Part shown: positions 26,540 through 39,467 of the stretch, piece by piece
How positions within the stretch are numbered: position 1 is the first letter of the stretch
How the letters are laid out: each line of letters begins with the position of its first letter
Assembly (NCBI RefSeq): GCF_051401765.1
Contig: NW_027480422.1
Location: 26,802,001 to 26,866,000, forward strand
Reading direction: 5' to 3'
Length of the DNA: 64,000 nucleotides
Source: Calliopsis andreniformis
Lineage: Eukaryota; Arthropoda; Insecta; Hymenoptera; Andrenidae
Position numbers and translations under genes: made by a program
The notes under the pieces: generated by a model
What the model was told of the DNA's origin: nothing
Database searches by the model: none
The model's input: only the letters and a program-made list of their open reading frames with translations

Positions 26540-27919
26540 AAAATACAATATAAATACAACAGCTTTTCCATAGTATCTGATGTATATTTGCAAACAGTGT
26601 GAAAGTAAAGGCCATTTCTACGTTCCGGGCAACCTAGGCTTAATTGTAGGGCGTTGATCCACCAGATCGCATAGTTAGGGACTTAGAAGTAAACGCAAGA
26701 AGCATAAAATACAGTAAAAATACAACTGTTTTTCCATCAAATAAAAGGAATAATTGCAACCAGTGTGAAAGAAATAGTCATTTCTATTTTCCGGGCAACC
26801 TAGGTTTCACTCTTGGGCGTTGCTCCACCACATCGAGTAGCTACGGCCTTAGAAGTCAACTCCAGAAGCATAAAATACAATATAAATACAACAGCTTTTC
26901 CATCGTATAAAATGAATGATTGCAAGCAGTGTGAAAGTTATGGTCATTTCTACGTTCCGGGCAACCTAGGCTTCACTCTAGGGCGTTGTTCCACCACATC
27001 GAATAGCTACGGCCTTAGATGTCAACGCCAGAAGCATAAAACACGATATAAATACAACAGTTTTACCATCGTATAAAACGAATAATTGCAACCAGAATGC
27101 AAGTTATGGTCATTACTACGTTCCGGGCAACCTAGGCTTCAGCCTAGGTCGTTGCTCTACCAGATCGAATAGTTAGGGCCTAAGAAGTCAACGCCAGAAC
27201 CATAAAATACGATATATGTACAACAGTTTTTCCATCGTATATCACGAATAATTGCAACCATTGTGAAAGTAATGGTCACTTCTACGTTTCGGGCATCCTA
27301 GACTTAACCCTGAGGCATCGCTCCACCAGATCGAATACATAGGGCCTTAGAAGTCAACGCCAGAAGCATAAGGTACAATAAAAATCCAACAGTTTGTTCT
27401 TCGTATAACAGGAATAATTGCAACCAGTATGAAAGTTATGGTCATTTCTACGTTCGGAGCAACCTAGGCTTCACCCTAGGGCGTTGCTCCACCAGATCGA
27501 ATAGTTAGGGCCTAAGAAGTCAACGCCCGAAGCATAAAATGCAATATATATACAACAGTTCTTCCATCGTATAACAGGAATAATTGCAAACAGTGTGAAA
27601 GTGATGGTCATTTCTCCGTTTCTGGCAACCTACACTGCAGTCTAGGGCGGTGTTCCACCAGATCCAATAGTTAGGGCCTTAGAAGTCAACGCCCGACGCA
27701 TAAAATACAATAAAAATACGACAGTTTTTCCATCGTACAAAAGGAATAATTGCAACCAGAGTGAAGGTGATGGACATTTCTACGTTCCGGGCAACCTAGG
27801 ATTCACTCTAGGGCGTTGCTCCACCAGATCGAATAGTTAGGGGCTAAGAAGTCTACGCCAGAAGCATAAAATACAATAAAAATACAACAGTTTTTCCATC
27901 GTATAGCATGAATAATTGC
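26540..27919 (+). repeat. ~1.4-kb repeat, right copy lacking one monomer
   Basis: This is the counterpart of 24,050-25,595. Near 26,775-26,800, GAAATAGTCATTTC is joined directly to TATTTTCCGGGCAACC. In the left copy those two markers sit in successive monomers, so this monomer looks like a fusion of the two. Confidence 0.78.
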
Positions 27920-28683
27920 AGCCAGAGTGAAGGTAATGGACATGTCTACGTTTCGGGCATCCTAGGCTTCACACTAGGGCGTTGCTCAACCAGATCGAAT
28001 AGCAAGGGCCTCAGAAGTCAACGCCCGACGCATAAAATACAATAAAAATACGACAGTTTTTCCATCGTACAACAGGAATAATTGCAACCAGAGTGAAGGT
28101 GATGGACATTTCTACGTTCCGGGCAACATAGGCTTCACTCTTGGACGTTGCCTCACGAGATCGAATAGCTAGGACCTTAGATGTCAACGCCAGAAGCATA
28201 AAATACAGTAAAAGTACAACAGTTTTTCCATCGTATAGCATGAATAATTGCAACCAGTGTGAAAGTAATGGTCATTTCTACGTTTCGGGCAACCTAGGAT
28301 ACACTCTAGGGAGTTGCTCCACCAGTTCGAAGAGGTAGGGCCATAGAAATCAATGCCCGAAGCATAAAATACGATAAAGATATAACAGTTTTTCCATCGT
28401 ATAAAATGAGTAATTGCAACAAGTGTGATAGTGATGCTCATTTTTACGTTCCGGGCAACCTAGGCTTCGCTCAAGAGCGTTGCTCCACCACATCGAATAG
28501 TTAGGGCCTTAGAAGTCAACGCCTGAAGCATAAAATACAATAAAAATACAACATTTTTTTCATCGTATAACAGGAATAATTGCAACCAGTCTGAAAGATA
28601 TGGTCATTTATACGTTCCGGGCAACCTAGGCTTCACTCTAGGGCGTTGGTCCTCCACATCTAACAGCTAGGGACTAAGAAGTC

Positions 28684-29404
28684 AACGCCAGAAGCACCAA
28701 ATACAAAATAAATACAACAGTTTTTCCATTGTATAAATCGAATAATTGAAACCAGTGTGAAAGTTATGGTCATTTCTACGTTCCGGGCAACCTAGGCTTC
28801 ACCCTAGGGCGTTGCTCCACCTGATCGAATAGTTAGGGCCTAAGAAGTCAACGCCAGAAGCATAAAATACGATATATGTACAACAGTTCTTCCATCGTAT
28901 AAAACGAATAATTGCAACCAGTGTGAAAGTAATAGACATTTCTACGTTGCGGGCATCCTAGACTTAACTCTGAGGCATTGCTAAACCAGATCGAATACAT
29001 AGGGCCTTAGAAGTCAACGCCAGAAGTATAAAGTAAAATCAAAATCCAACAGTTTGTCCAGCGTATAGCTGGAATAATTGCAACCAGAGTGAAAGTAATG
29101 GTCATTTCCACGTTTCGGGCGACCTAGGCTCCACACTAGGGCGTTGCTCCACCAGATGGAATAGCTAGGGCCTTAGAAGTCAATGCCAGAAGCATAAAAT
29201 ACATAATAAATACAACAGTTTTACCATCGTATAAAATGAATATTCGCAAACAGTGTGAAGGTAATGGTCATTTCTACGTTCCGGGCAACCTAGGCTTCAC
29301 TCTAGGGCGTTGCTCCACCAGATCGAATAGTTAGGGCCATAGAAGTCAACGCCCGAAGCATAAAATACAAAATAAATAGAACAGTTTTTCCATTGTATAA
29401 AACG
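28684..29404 (+). repeat. Dispersed duplication, copy of 23,040-23,760
   Basis: This is the second copy at offset 5,644. It is separated from the first by about 30 monomers that do not match at this offset, so this looks like an isolated exchange or conversion tract rather than a tandem HOR. Confidence 0.78.
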
Positions 29405-29739
29405 AATAATTGAAACCAGTGTGAAAGTTATGGTCATTTCTACGTTCCGGGCAACCTAGGCTTCACTCTAGGGCGTTGCTTCACCAGATCGAATAGTTAG
29501 GGCCTTAGATGTCAACGCCCGAAGCATAAAATACAAAATAAATAGGACATATTTTCCATTGTATATAATGTATATTTGCAAACAGTGTGAAAGTAAAGGT
29601 CATTTCTAAGTTCCGAGCAACCTAGGTTTCGCTGCAGTGCGCTGCTGCACCTGATCGAATAGCTGGGGACTTAGAGGTCAACGCCAGAAGCATAAAATAC
29701 ATTATAAATACCACAGTTTTTCCATCGTATAACATGAAT

Positions 29740-31840
29740 AATTGCAACCAGGGTGAAGGTGATGGTCATTTCTAAGTTCCGGGCAACCTAGGCTTCACTC
29801 TAGAGCATTGCTCCACCAGATCGAATACCTAGGGCCTTAGAAGTTAACGCCAGAAGCACAAAATAAAATAAAAATACAACAGCTATTCCATCGTATAACA
29901 GGAATAATTACAACCAGTGTGAAGGTAATGGTCATTTCTACGTTCCGTGCAACCTAGGCTTCACTCTAGGGCGTTCGTCCACCAGGTCGAATAGATAGGG
30001 CCTCAGAAGACAACTCCCGACGCATAAAATACAATATAAATACAACAGTTTTTCCACGGTATAAAACGAATAATTGCAACCAGTATGAAAGTTATGGTCA
30101 TTTCTACGTTCCGGGCAACCTAGGCTTCACCCTAGGGCGTTGCTCCACCAGATCGAATAGTTAGGGCCTAAGAAATCAACGCCAGAAGCATATAAATACG
30201 ATATATGTACCACAGTTTTTCCATCTTATAAAACGAATAATTGAAACCAGTGTGAAAGGAATAGCTATTTCTACGTTCCGGGGATCCTAGACTTAACTCG
30301 GAGGCATTGCTCCACCAGATCGAAATATAGGGCCTTAGAAGTCAACGCCAGAAGCATAAAGTACAACAAATATCCAACAGTTTGTCCATCGTATAACAGG
30401 AATAATAGCAACCAGTGTGAAGGTAATGGTCATTTCTACGTTCCGGGCACCCTAGGCTTCACCCTAGGGCGCTCCTCCAGCATATCCAATAGTTAGGACC
30501 TCAGAAGTCAACACCTGGAGCATAAAATACAATAAAAATACCACAGTTTTTCCATCGTATAATAGGAATAATAGCAACCAGAGTGAAGGTGATGGTCACT
30601 TCTAAGTTCCGGGCAACCCAGGCTTCACTCTAGAGCGTTGCACCACCAGATCGCATAGCTAGGGCCTTAGAAGTCAACGCCAGAAGCATAAAATAAAATA
30701 TAAATACAACAGTTATTCCATCGTATAACAGGAATAATTACAACCAGTGGGAAAGTAATGGGCATTTCTACGTTCCGTGCAACCTAGGCTTCACTCTAGG
30801 GCGTTGGTCGACCAGATCGAATAGTTAGGGCCTGAGAAAACAACTCCAGACGCATAAAACGCAATAAAAATACAACAGTTTTTCCATCGTATGAAAAGAA
30901 TAATTGCAACCAGTGTGAAAGTAATGGTCATTTCTACGTTCCGGGCAACCTAGGCTTCACTCTATGGCGTTGCTCCACCACATCGAATAGCTACGGCCTT
31001 AGAAGTCAAAGCCAGAAGCATAAAATGCAATATAAATGCAACAGTCTTTCCATTGTGTAAAATGTGTAATTGCAAACAGTGTGGAAGTAATGGTGATTTC
31101 AACGTTCCGGGCAACCTAGGCTTCACGCTAGGGCGTTGCTCCACCACATCGAATAGCTACGGCCTTAGGAGTCAACGCCAGAGGCATAACATAGAATATA
31201 GGTACAACAGTTTTTCCATCGTATAAAACGAATAATTGCAATCAGTATGAAGGTTATGGTCATTTCTACGTTCCGGCCAACCTAGGCTTCACTCTAGGGC
31301 GTTGTTCCTCCAGATCGAATAGCTAGGGCCTAAGAAGTCTACACCAGAAGCATGAAATACAATATAAATACAACAGTTTTTCCATCGTATAATACGAATA
31401 ATTGCAACCAGTGTGAATGCAAAGGCCATTTCTACGTTCCGCGCATCCTAGACTTAACTCTAGGGCGTCGCTATACCAGATCGAATAGCTACGGCCTTAG
31501 AAGTCAACGCCCGAAGCATAAAATACAATAAAAATACAACAGTTTTTCCATCGTATAACAGGAATAATAGCAACCAGAGTGAAGGTGATGGTCACTTCTA
31601 AGTTCCGGGCAACCTAGGCTTCACCCTAGAGCGTTGCACCACCAGATCGAATAGCTAGGGCCTTAGAAGTCAACGCCAGAAGCATAAAATAAAATATAAA
31701 TACAACAGTTATTCCATCGTATAACAGGAATAATTACAACCAGTGTGAAAGTGATGGGCATCTCTACGTTCCGTTCAACCTAGGCTTCACTCTAGGGCGT
31801 TGGTCCACCAGGTCGAATAGTTAGGGCCTTAGAAAACAAC
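29740..31840 (+). repeat. Three related two-monomer segments
   Basis: A pair of monomers carrying GTGAAGGTGATGGTCA with CTAAGTTCCGGGCAACC, followed by TATTCCATCGTATAACAGG with AATTACAACCAG, starts near 29,751, 30,581 and 31,577. Spacings are 830 and 996 bp (5 and 6 monomers). The later two copies are the more similar. Confidence 0.72.
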
Positions 31841-33780
31841 TCCAGACGCATAAAACACAAGAAAAATACAACAGTTCTTTCATCGTGTAACAGGAACAAT
31901 TGCAACATGCCTGAAGGTAATGGTCATTTCTACGTTCCGGGAAATCTAGGCTTCTCTCTAGTGCGTTGCTCCACCAGACCGAATAGTTAGGGCCTAAGAA
32001 GTCAACGCCAGAAGCATAAAATACAGTAGAGATACAACAGTTTTTCCATCGATTAACAGGAATAATTGCTACCAGTGTGAAAGATATGGTCATTTCTGCG
32101 ATCAGGGCAACCTAGGCTTCACTCCAGGGCGTTGCTGCACCACATCGAATAGCTACGGCCTTAGAAGTCAACGCCAGAAGGTTAAAATACAATATAAATA
32201 CAACAGATATTCCATCGTAAAATACGAATAATTGCAATCAGTATGAAAGTTATGGTCATTTCTACGTTCCGGGCAACCTGGGCTTCATCAGAGGGCGTTG
32301 CTCCACCAGATCCAATAGTTAGGACCTAAGAAGTCAACGCCAGAAGCATAAAAAACAAATAGATACAACAGTCTTTCCATCGTATAACAGGAATAATTGC
32401 AACCAGTGTGAAAGTGATAGCCATTTCTACGTTCCGGGCAACCTAGGCTTCACTCTAGGGCTTTGTTCCACCAGATCGAATAGCTACGGCCTTAGGAGTC
32501 AACACCAGAGGCATAACATACAATATAAGTACAACAGTTTTTCCATCGTATAAAACGAATAATTGCAATCAGTATGAAGGTTATGGTCATTTCTACGTTC
32601 CGGGCAACCTAGGCTTCACTCTAGGGCGTTTCTCCACCACATCGAATAGCTACGGCCCAAGAAGTCAACGACTGAGGCATAAAATATAATATAAATACAA
32701 CAGTTTTTCCATCGTATAACAGGAATAATTGCAACCAGTGTGAAAGACATGGTCATTTCTACGTTCCGGGCACCCTAGGCTTCACCCTAGGGCGTTGCTC
32801 CACCACATCGAACAGCTACGGCCTTAGGAGTCAACGCCAGAGGCAAAAAATACAAAATAAATACAACAGTTTTTCCATCGTATAACAAGAATAATTGCAA
32901 CCAGTGTGAAAGTGATGGTCATTTCTACGTTCCGGGCAACCTAGGCTTCAGTCTAGAACGTTGTTCCCCCAGATCCAATAGTTAGGACCTTAGAAGTCAG
33001 CGCCCGAAGCTTAAAATACAATAAAAATACAAATGTTTTTCCATCGTATAACAGGAATAATTGCTACCAGTGTGAAAGTGATGGTCATTTCTTCATTCCG
33101 GGCAACCTAGTGTTCACTCTAGGTCGTTGCTCCTCCAGACAGAATAGCTAGGGCCCAGGAAGTCAACGCCAGAAGCATAAAATACAATATAAATACAACA
33201 GTTTTTCCCTTGTATAACAGGAATAATTGCAACCAGTGTGAAAGGTATGGTCATTTCTACGTTCCGGGCAGCCTAGGCTTCACTCTATGGCGCTGCTCCA
33301 CCACATCGTATAGCTGCGGCCTTAGAAGTCAACGCCAGAGGCATAACATAGAATATAAGTACAACAGTTTTTCCATTGTATAAAACGAATAATTGCATTC
33401 AGTATGAAGGTTATTGTCATTTCTACGTTCCGGGCAACCTAGGCTTCACTCTACGGCGTTGTTCCTCGAGATCGAATAGCTAGGGCCTAAGAAGTCAACG
33501 CCAGAAGCATAAACTGCAATATAAATTCAACAGTTATTCCCTTGTATAAAATGAATAATTGCAGACAGTGTGGATGTAATGGTTATTTCTACGTTCCGGG
33601 CAACCTAGGCTCCACGCTAGGGCGTTGCTCCACCACATCGAATAGCTACGGCCTTAGGAGTCAACGTCAGAGGCATAACATACAATATAAGTACAACAGT
33701 TTTTCCATCGTATAAAACGAATAATTGCAACCAGTGTGAATGTTATGGTCATTTCTACGTTCCCGGCAACCTAGGCTTAA
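31160..33780 (+). repeat. Dispersed GAGGCATAACAT monomer subfamily
   Basis: The marker GAGGCATAAC occurs at 31,181, 32,508, 33,338 and 33,670, spaced 1,327, 830 and 332 bp (8, 5 and 2 monomers). Most copies also share ATATAAGTACAACAG. The ordinary consensus here is GAAGCATAAAAT. The zone is otherwise ordinary diverged satellite. Confidence 0.7.
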
Positions 33781-36317
33781 CTGTAGGGCGTTGCTCCACC
33801 AGGTCGAATTGTTAGGGCCTAAGAAGTCAACGCCAGAAGCATAAAATACAATATAAATACAACAGCTTTTCCATTGTATATGATGTATATTTGGAAACAG
33901 TGTGAAAGTAAAGGTCATTTCTACGTTCCGGGCAACCTAGGATCAACTGTAGGGCGTTGCTATACCAGATCTAATTGTTAGTGCCTTAGAAGTCAGCGCC
34001 CGAAGCATAAAATACAATAAAGATGCAACAGTTTTTCCATCGTATAACAGGAATAATTGCAAACAGTGTGAACGTAATGGCCTTTTCTATGTTCCGGGCA
34101 GCCTAGGCATCACTACAGGGCGGTGCTCCACCAGATCAAATAGTTAGGGCCTAAGAAGTCAACGCCAGAAGCATAAAATACAATATAAATACAACAGCTT
34201 TTCCATCGTATATAATGTATATTTGCAAACAGTGTGAAAGTAACGGTGATTTCTACGTACCGGGCAGCCTAGGCTTCACTACAGGGCGGTGCTCCACCAG
34301 ATCAAATAGTCAGGGCCTAAGGAGTCAACGTCAGAAGCATAAAATACAATATAAATACAACAGCTTTTCCATCGTATAAAATGAATGATTGCGAACAGTG
34401 TGAAAGTTATGGTCATTTCTAAGTTCCGGGCAACCTAGGCTTAACTCCGGGGAAGTGCTCCACCAGATCGAATAGTTAGGGACCTTGAATACAACGCCAG
34501 AAGCATAAAATACAATAAAAATGCAACAGTTGTTCCATCGTATAACAGGAAAGCTGCAACCAGTGTAAAAGTACTGGTCATTTCTATGTTACGTGTAACC
34601 TAGGCTTCACTGTAGGGCGTTGCTCCACCAGACCTAATAGCTATGGACTTAGAATTCAACGCCAGAAGAATAAAATACAACATAAGTACCACAGTTTTTC
34701 CATCGTATAAAATGTATAATTGCAAGCAGTGTGAGTGTAATGGTCATTTCTACGTTCCGGCAACCTAGGCTTCACTCTAGAGCGTTGCTTCACCAGATCG
34801 AATAGTTAGGGCCTAAGAAGTCAACGCCAGAAGCATAAAATACAATATAAATGCAACAGCTTTACCATCGTATATAATGTATATTTGCAAACAGTGTGAA
34901 AGTAAAGGTCATTTCTACGTTCCGGGCAACCTAGGCTTAACTGTAGGGCGTTGCTCCACCAGATCGCATGGTTAGGGACTTAGAAGTCAACGCCAGAAGC
35001 ATAAAATACAATAAAAATGCAACAGTTTTTCCATAGTATAACAGGAATAATTGCATCCAGTGTGAAGGTACAGGTCATTTCTAGGTTCCGGGCAACCTAG
35101 GCTTCGCTCTAGGGCCTTGCTCCACCAGATCGAATACCTAGGGACTTAGAATTCAGCGCCAGAAGAATAAAATACAACATGGGTATCACAGTCTTTCCAT
35201 CGTATGAAATGTATAATTGCAAGCAGTGTGAAGGTAATGGTCATTTCTACGTTCCGGGCAACCTAGGCTTCACTCTAGGGCGTTGCTCCACCAGATCGAA
35301 TAGTTAGGGCCTTAGATGTCAACGCCCGAATCATAAAATACAAAATAAATAGAACAGTTTTTCTATTGTATAAAACGTATAATTGCAACCAGTGTGGAAG
35401 TTATGGTCATTTCTACTTTCCGGGCAACCTGGGCTTAACTCCAGGGCGTTGCTCCACCAGATCGAATAGTTAGGGACTCTGAATACAACGCCAGAAGCAT
35501 AAAATACAATAAAAATGCAACAGTTTTTCCATCGTATAACAGGAAAGCTGCAACCAGTGTGAAGGTCCTGGTCATTTCTACCTTCCGGGCAACCTAGGCT
35601 TCACTCTAGGGTGATCCTCAACTAGATCGAATAGTTGGGGCCTAAGAAGTCTACGCCCGGAGCATAAAATACAAAATAAATACAACAGCTTTTCCATTGT
35701 ATAAAACGAATAGTTGCAACCAGTGTGAAAGTTATTGTCATTTCTACGTTCCGGGCAACCTACTCTTCACTCTAGGGCGTTGCTCTACCACATCGAATAG
35801 CTACGGCCTTAGAAGTCAAGGCCAGAAGCATAAAATACAATATAAATACAACAGTTTCTCCATGGTATAAGTGGAATAATTGCAACCAGTGTGAAAGTGG
35901 TAGTCAATTCTACGTTCCGGGCAACTTAGGCTTGACTCTAGGGCGTTGTTATACCAGATCGAATAGTTAGCGCCTACGGAGTCAACGCCAGAACCATAAA
36001 ATACAATATAAATACAACAGTTCTTCATTCGTATTAACGAATAATTGCAACCAGTGTGAAAGTAATGGTCGTTTCTACGTTCCGGGCAAGCTAGACTTCA
36101 CTCTAGGGAGTTGCTCCACCACATCCAATAGCTACGGCCTTAGTAGTCAACGGCAGGAGCATAAAATACAATAAAAATACAACAGTTCTTCATAGTGTAA
36201 CAGGAATAACTGCAACCAGTGTGAAGGTACTGGTCATTTCTACTTTCCGGGCAACCTAGTCTTCACCCTAGGGCGTTGCTCCACCCAGATCGAATAGCTA
36301 GGGACTTACAATTCAAC

Positions 36318-36483
36318 GCCAGAAGCATAAAATACAATAAAAATACAACAGTTTCTCCATGGTATAAGTGGAATAATTGCAACCAGTGTGAAAGTTATGG
36401 TCATTGCTACGTTCCAGGCAACCTAGGATTGACTCTGGGGCGTTGCTCCACGATATCTAATGGTTAGGGCCTTAGAAGTCAAC
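36318..36483 (+). repeat. Chimeric monomer in HOR B unit 1, first deletion
   Basis: The left part (TTTCTCCATGGTATAAGTGG) matches the monomer at 39,965-40,130. The right part (AGTGTGAAAGTTATGGTCAT with TGCTACGTTCCAGG) matches the following monomer, 40,131-40,296. The parents are identical across 36,371-36,384, which brackets the exchange point. One monomer was lost in register. Confidence 0.82.
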
Positions 36484-39134
36484 GCCAGAAGCATAAAATG
36501 CAATACAAATACAAGGGTTTCTCCATCGTATAAAATGAATAATAGCAAACAGTGTGAATGTAATGTTCATTTCTACGTTCCGGGCAACCTAGGCTTCACT
36601 CCAGGGCGTTGCTGCATCAGATCGAATAGTTAGGGCCTTAGAAGTCAAGGCCCGAAGGATAAAATACAATAAAAATGCAACAGTTTTTCCATCGTATAAC
36701 ACGAATAATTGCAACCAGGGTGAAAGTGATAGTCATTTCTACGTTCCGGGCAACCTAGGCTTCACTCTAGGGTGTTGCTCCACCAGATCGAATAGTTGGG
36801 GCCTAAGAAGTCAACACCAGGAGCATAAAATACAATTTAAATACAACAGCTTTTCCATCGTATAACAGGAATAACTACAACCAGTGTGAAGGTCCTGGTC
36901 ATTTCTACGTTCCGGGCAACCTAGGCTGCACTCTAGGGTGTTCCTCAACTAGATCGAATAGTTGGGGCCTTAGAAGTCTACGACCGGAGCGTAATTTGCA
37001 AAATAAATACAACAGCTTTTCCATCGTATAAAACGAATAGTTGCAACCAGTGTGAAAGTTATTGTCATTTCTACGTTCCGGGCAACCTAGTCTTCACTCT
37101 AGGGCGTTGCTCTACCACATCGAATAGCTACGGCCTTAGAAGCCAACGCCAGAAGCATAAAATACAATATAAGTACAACAGTTTTTCCATCGTATAAAAC
37201 GAATAATTGCATCCAGTGTGAATGTAATGGCCATTTCTACGTTCAGGGAAACCTAGGCTTCACTCTAGGGCGTTGCTCTACCACATGGAGTAGCTACGGC
37301 CTTAGAAGTCAAGGCCAGAAGCATAAAATACAATATAAATACAACAGTTTCTCCATGGTATTAGTGGAATAATTGCAACCAGTGTGAAAGTGGTAGTCAA
37401 TTCTACGTTCCATGCATCCTAGGCTTGACTCTAGGGCGTTGTTATACCAGATCGAATAGTTAGCGCCTACGGAGTCAACGCCAGAACCATAAAATACAAT
37501 ATAAATACAACAGTTCTTCACTCGTATTAACGAATAATTGCATCCGGTGTGAAGCTAATGCCCATTTCTACGTTCCGGGCTACCTAGGCTTCAATCCAGG
37601 GCGTTGCCCCACCAGATCGAATAGTTAGGGCCATCGAAGTCAACGCCAGAAGAATAAAATACGATATAAATACAACAGTTTTTACATCGTATAGAATGAA
37701 AAATTTCAAACAGTATGAAAGTTATGGTCATTCCTACGATCCGGCAACCTAGCCTGCACTCTAGGGAGTTGCTCCACCAGATCGAATAGTTAGTGCCTAA
37801 GAAGTCAACGCCAGAAGCATAAAATAAAATATAAATACAACAGCTTCTCTATGGAATAAGTGGAATAATTGCAACCAGTGTGAAATTGGTAGTCATTTCT
37901 ACGTTCGGGGCAACCTAGGCTTCACTCTAGGGTGTTCCTCAACTAGATCGAATAGTTGGGGCCTTAGAAGTGTACGCCCGGAGCATAAAATACAAAATAA
38001 ATACAACAGCTTTTCCATCGTATAAAACGAATAGTTGCAACCAGTGTGAAAGTTAATGGCATTTCTACGTTCCGTGCAACCTAGGCTTCACTCTAGGGCG
38101 TTGCTCCACCAGATCGAATAGTTAGGGCGTTAGAAGTCAACGCCCGAAGCATAAAATACAATATAAGTACAATAGTTTTTCCATCGTATAAAACGAATAA
38201 TTGCATCCAGTGTGAATGTAATGGCCATTTCTACGTTCCGGGAAACCTAGGCTTCACTCGAGGGCGTTGTTCCACCAGATCGAATTGTTAGGGCCTAAGA
38301 AGTCAATGCCAGAAGCATAAAATACAAAACAAATACAACAGTATTTCCATCGTATAAAACGAATAATTGCAACCGGTGTGAAAATTATTGTCATTTCTGC
38401 GTTCCGGGCAACCTAGGCTTCACTCGAGGGCGTTGTTCCACCAGAACGTATAATTAGGGCCTAAGAAGTCAACGCCAGAAGCATAAAATACAATATAAAT
38501 ACAACAGATTTTCCATCGTGTAACAGGAACAATTGCAACCAGTCTGAAAGTAATAGTCATTTCTGCGTTCCGGGAACCTAGGCATCGCTCTAGGGCTTTG
38601 CTCCACCACATCGAATAGCTAGGGACTTAGAATTCAACGCCAGAAGCAAAAAATACAATAAAAATACAACAGTTTTGCCATCGTAAAACAGGAATAATTG
38701 CAACCAGTGTGAAAGTAATGCCCATTTCTACGTTCCGGGTATCATAGACTTAACACTGAAGCATTGCTCCACCCAGATCGAATAGCTAGGGACTTAGAAT
38801 TCAACGCCAGAAGCATAAAGTACAATAAAAATACAACAGTTTTTCATCGTATAACAGGAATAATTGCACCCAGTGTGAAAGTAATGGTCGTTTCTACGTT
38901 CCGCGCAAGCTAGGCTTCACTCTAGGGAGTTGCTCGACCACATCCAATAGCTACGGCCTTTGTAGTCAACGCCAGGAGCATAAAATACAATAAAAATACA
39001 ACAGTTTTTCATAGTGTAGCAGGAATAACTACAACCAGTGTGAAGGTACTGGTCTTTTCTACGGTCCGGGCAACCTAGGCTTCACTCTAGGGCGTTGCTC
39101 CATCAGATCGAATAGCTAGGGCCTTAGAAGTCGA

Positions 39135-39300
39135 CGCCAGAAGCATAAAATACATTATAAATACAATAGTTTTTGCATCGTATAAAATGAATAATTGCAA
39201 ACAGTGTGAAAGTAATGGTCATTTCTACGTTCCGGCCAACCTAGGCTTCAACCTAGGGCGTTGTTCCTCCAGATAGAATAATTAGGGCCTAAGAAGTCTA
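39135..39300 (+). repeat. Chimeric monomer in HOR B unit 1, second deletion
   Basis: The left part carries TTTTTGCATCG, CAACCTAGGG and TTCCTCCAG, as in the monomer ending near 43,110. The right part carries AGATAGAATAATT and then CCTAAGAAGTCTACG, as in the next monomer (near 43,250). The switch lies in 39,269-39,274. Confidence 0.78.
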
Positions 39301-39467
39301 CGCCAGAAACATAAGACACAATATAACTACAACAGTTTTTCCATCGTATAATAGGAATACCTGCAACCAGTGTGAAAGTTATTGTCATTTCTACGTTCCG
39401 GGCAACCTACTCTTCACTCTAGGGCGTTGCTCTACCACATCGAATAGCTACGGCCTTAGAAGTCAAG

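Larger units (their letters stand above)
22961..35721 (+). repeat. Heterogeneous monomeric satellite zone
   Basis: About 77 monomers without a dominant HOR. Neighbouring monomers differ more than in the flanking blocks, but several local duplications remain and are listed separately (offsets 2,324/2,490, 5,644, 996/830 and 1,327/830/332). The strand and period stay constant. No open reading frame is credible, and no transposon ends, tRNA or rRNA sequence were seen. Confidence 0.8.
35821..39467 (+). repeat. HOR family B unit 1, 22 monomers (two missing)
   Basis: The phase is set at GCCAGAAGC after GTCAAG, followed by AACAGTTTCTCCATGG. The next unit starts 3,647 bp later, two monomers short of the 3,979-bp full unit. 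One monomer is missing at about 36,371-36,384 and one at about 39,269-39,274, each leaving a fused monomer. Homology to the tail of the HOR extends left to about 35,722, so the block begins there. Confidence 0.88.
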
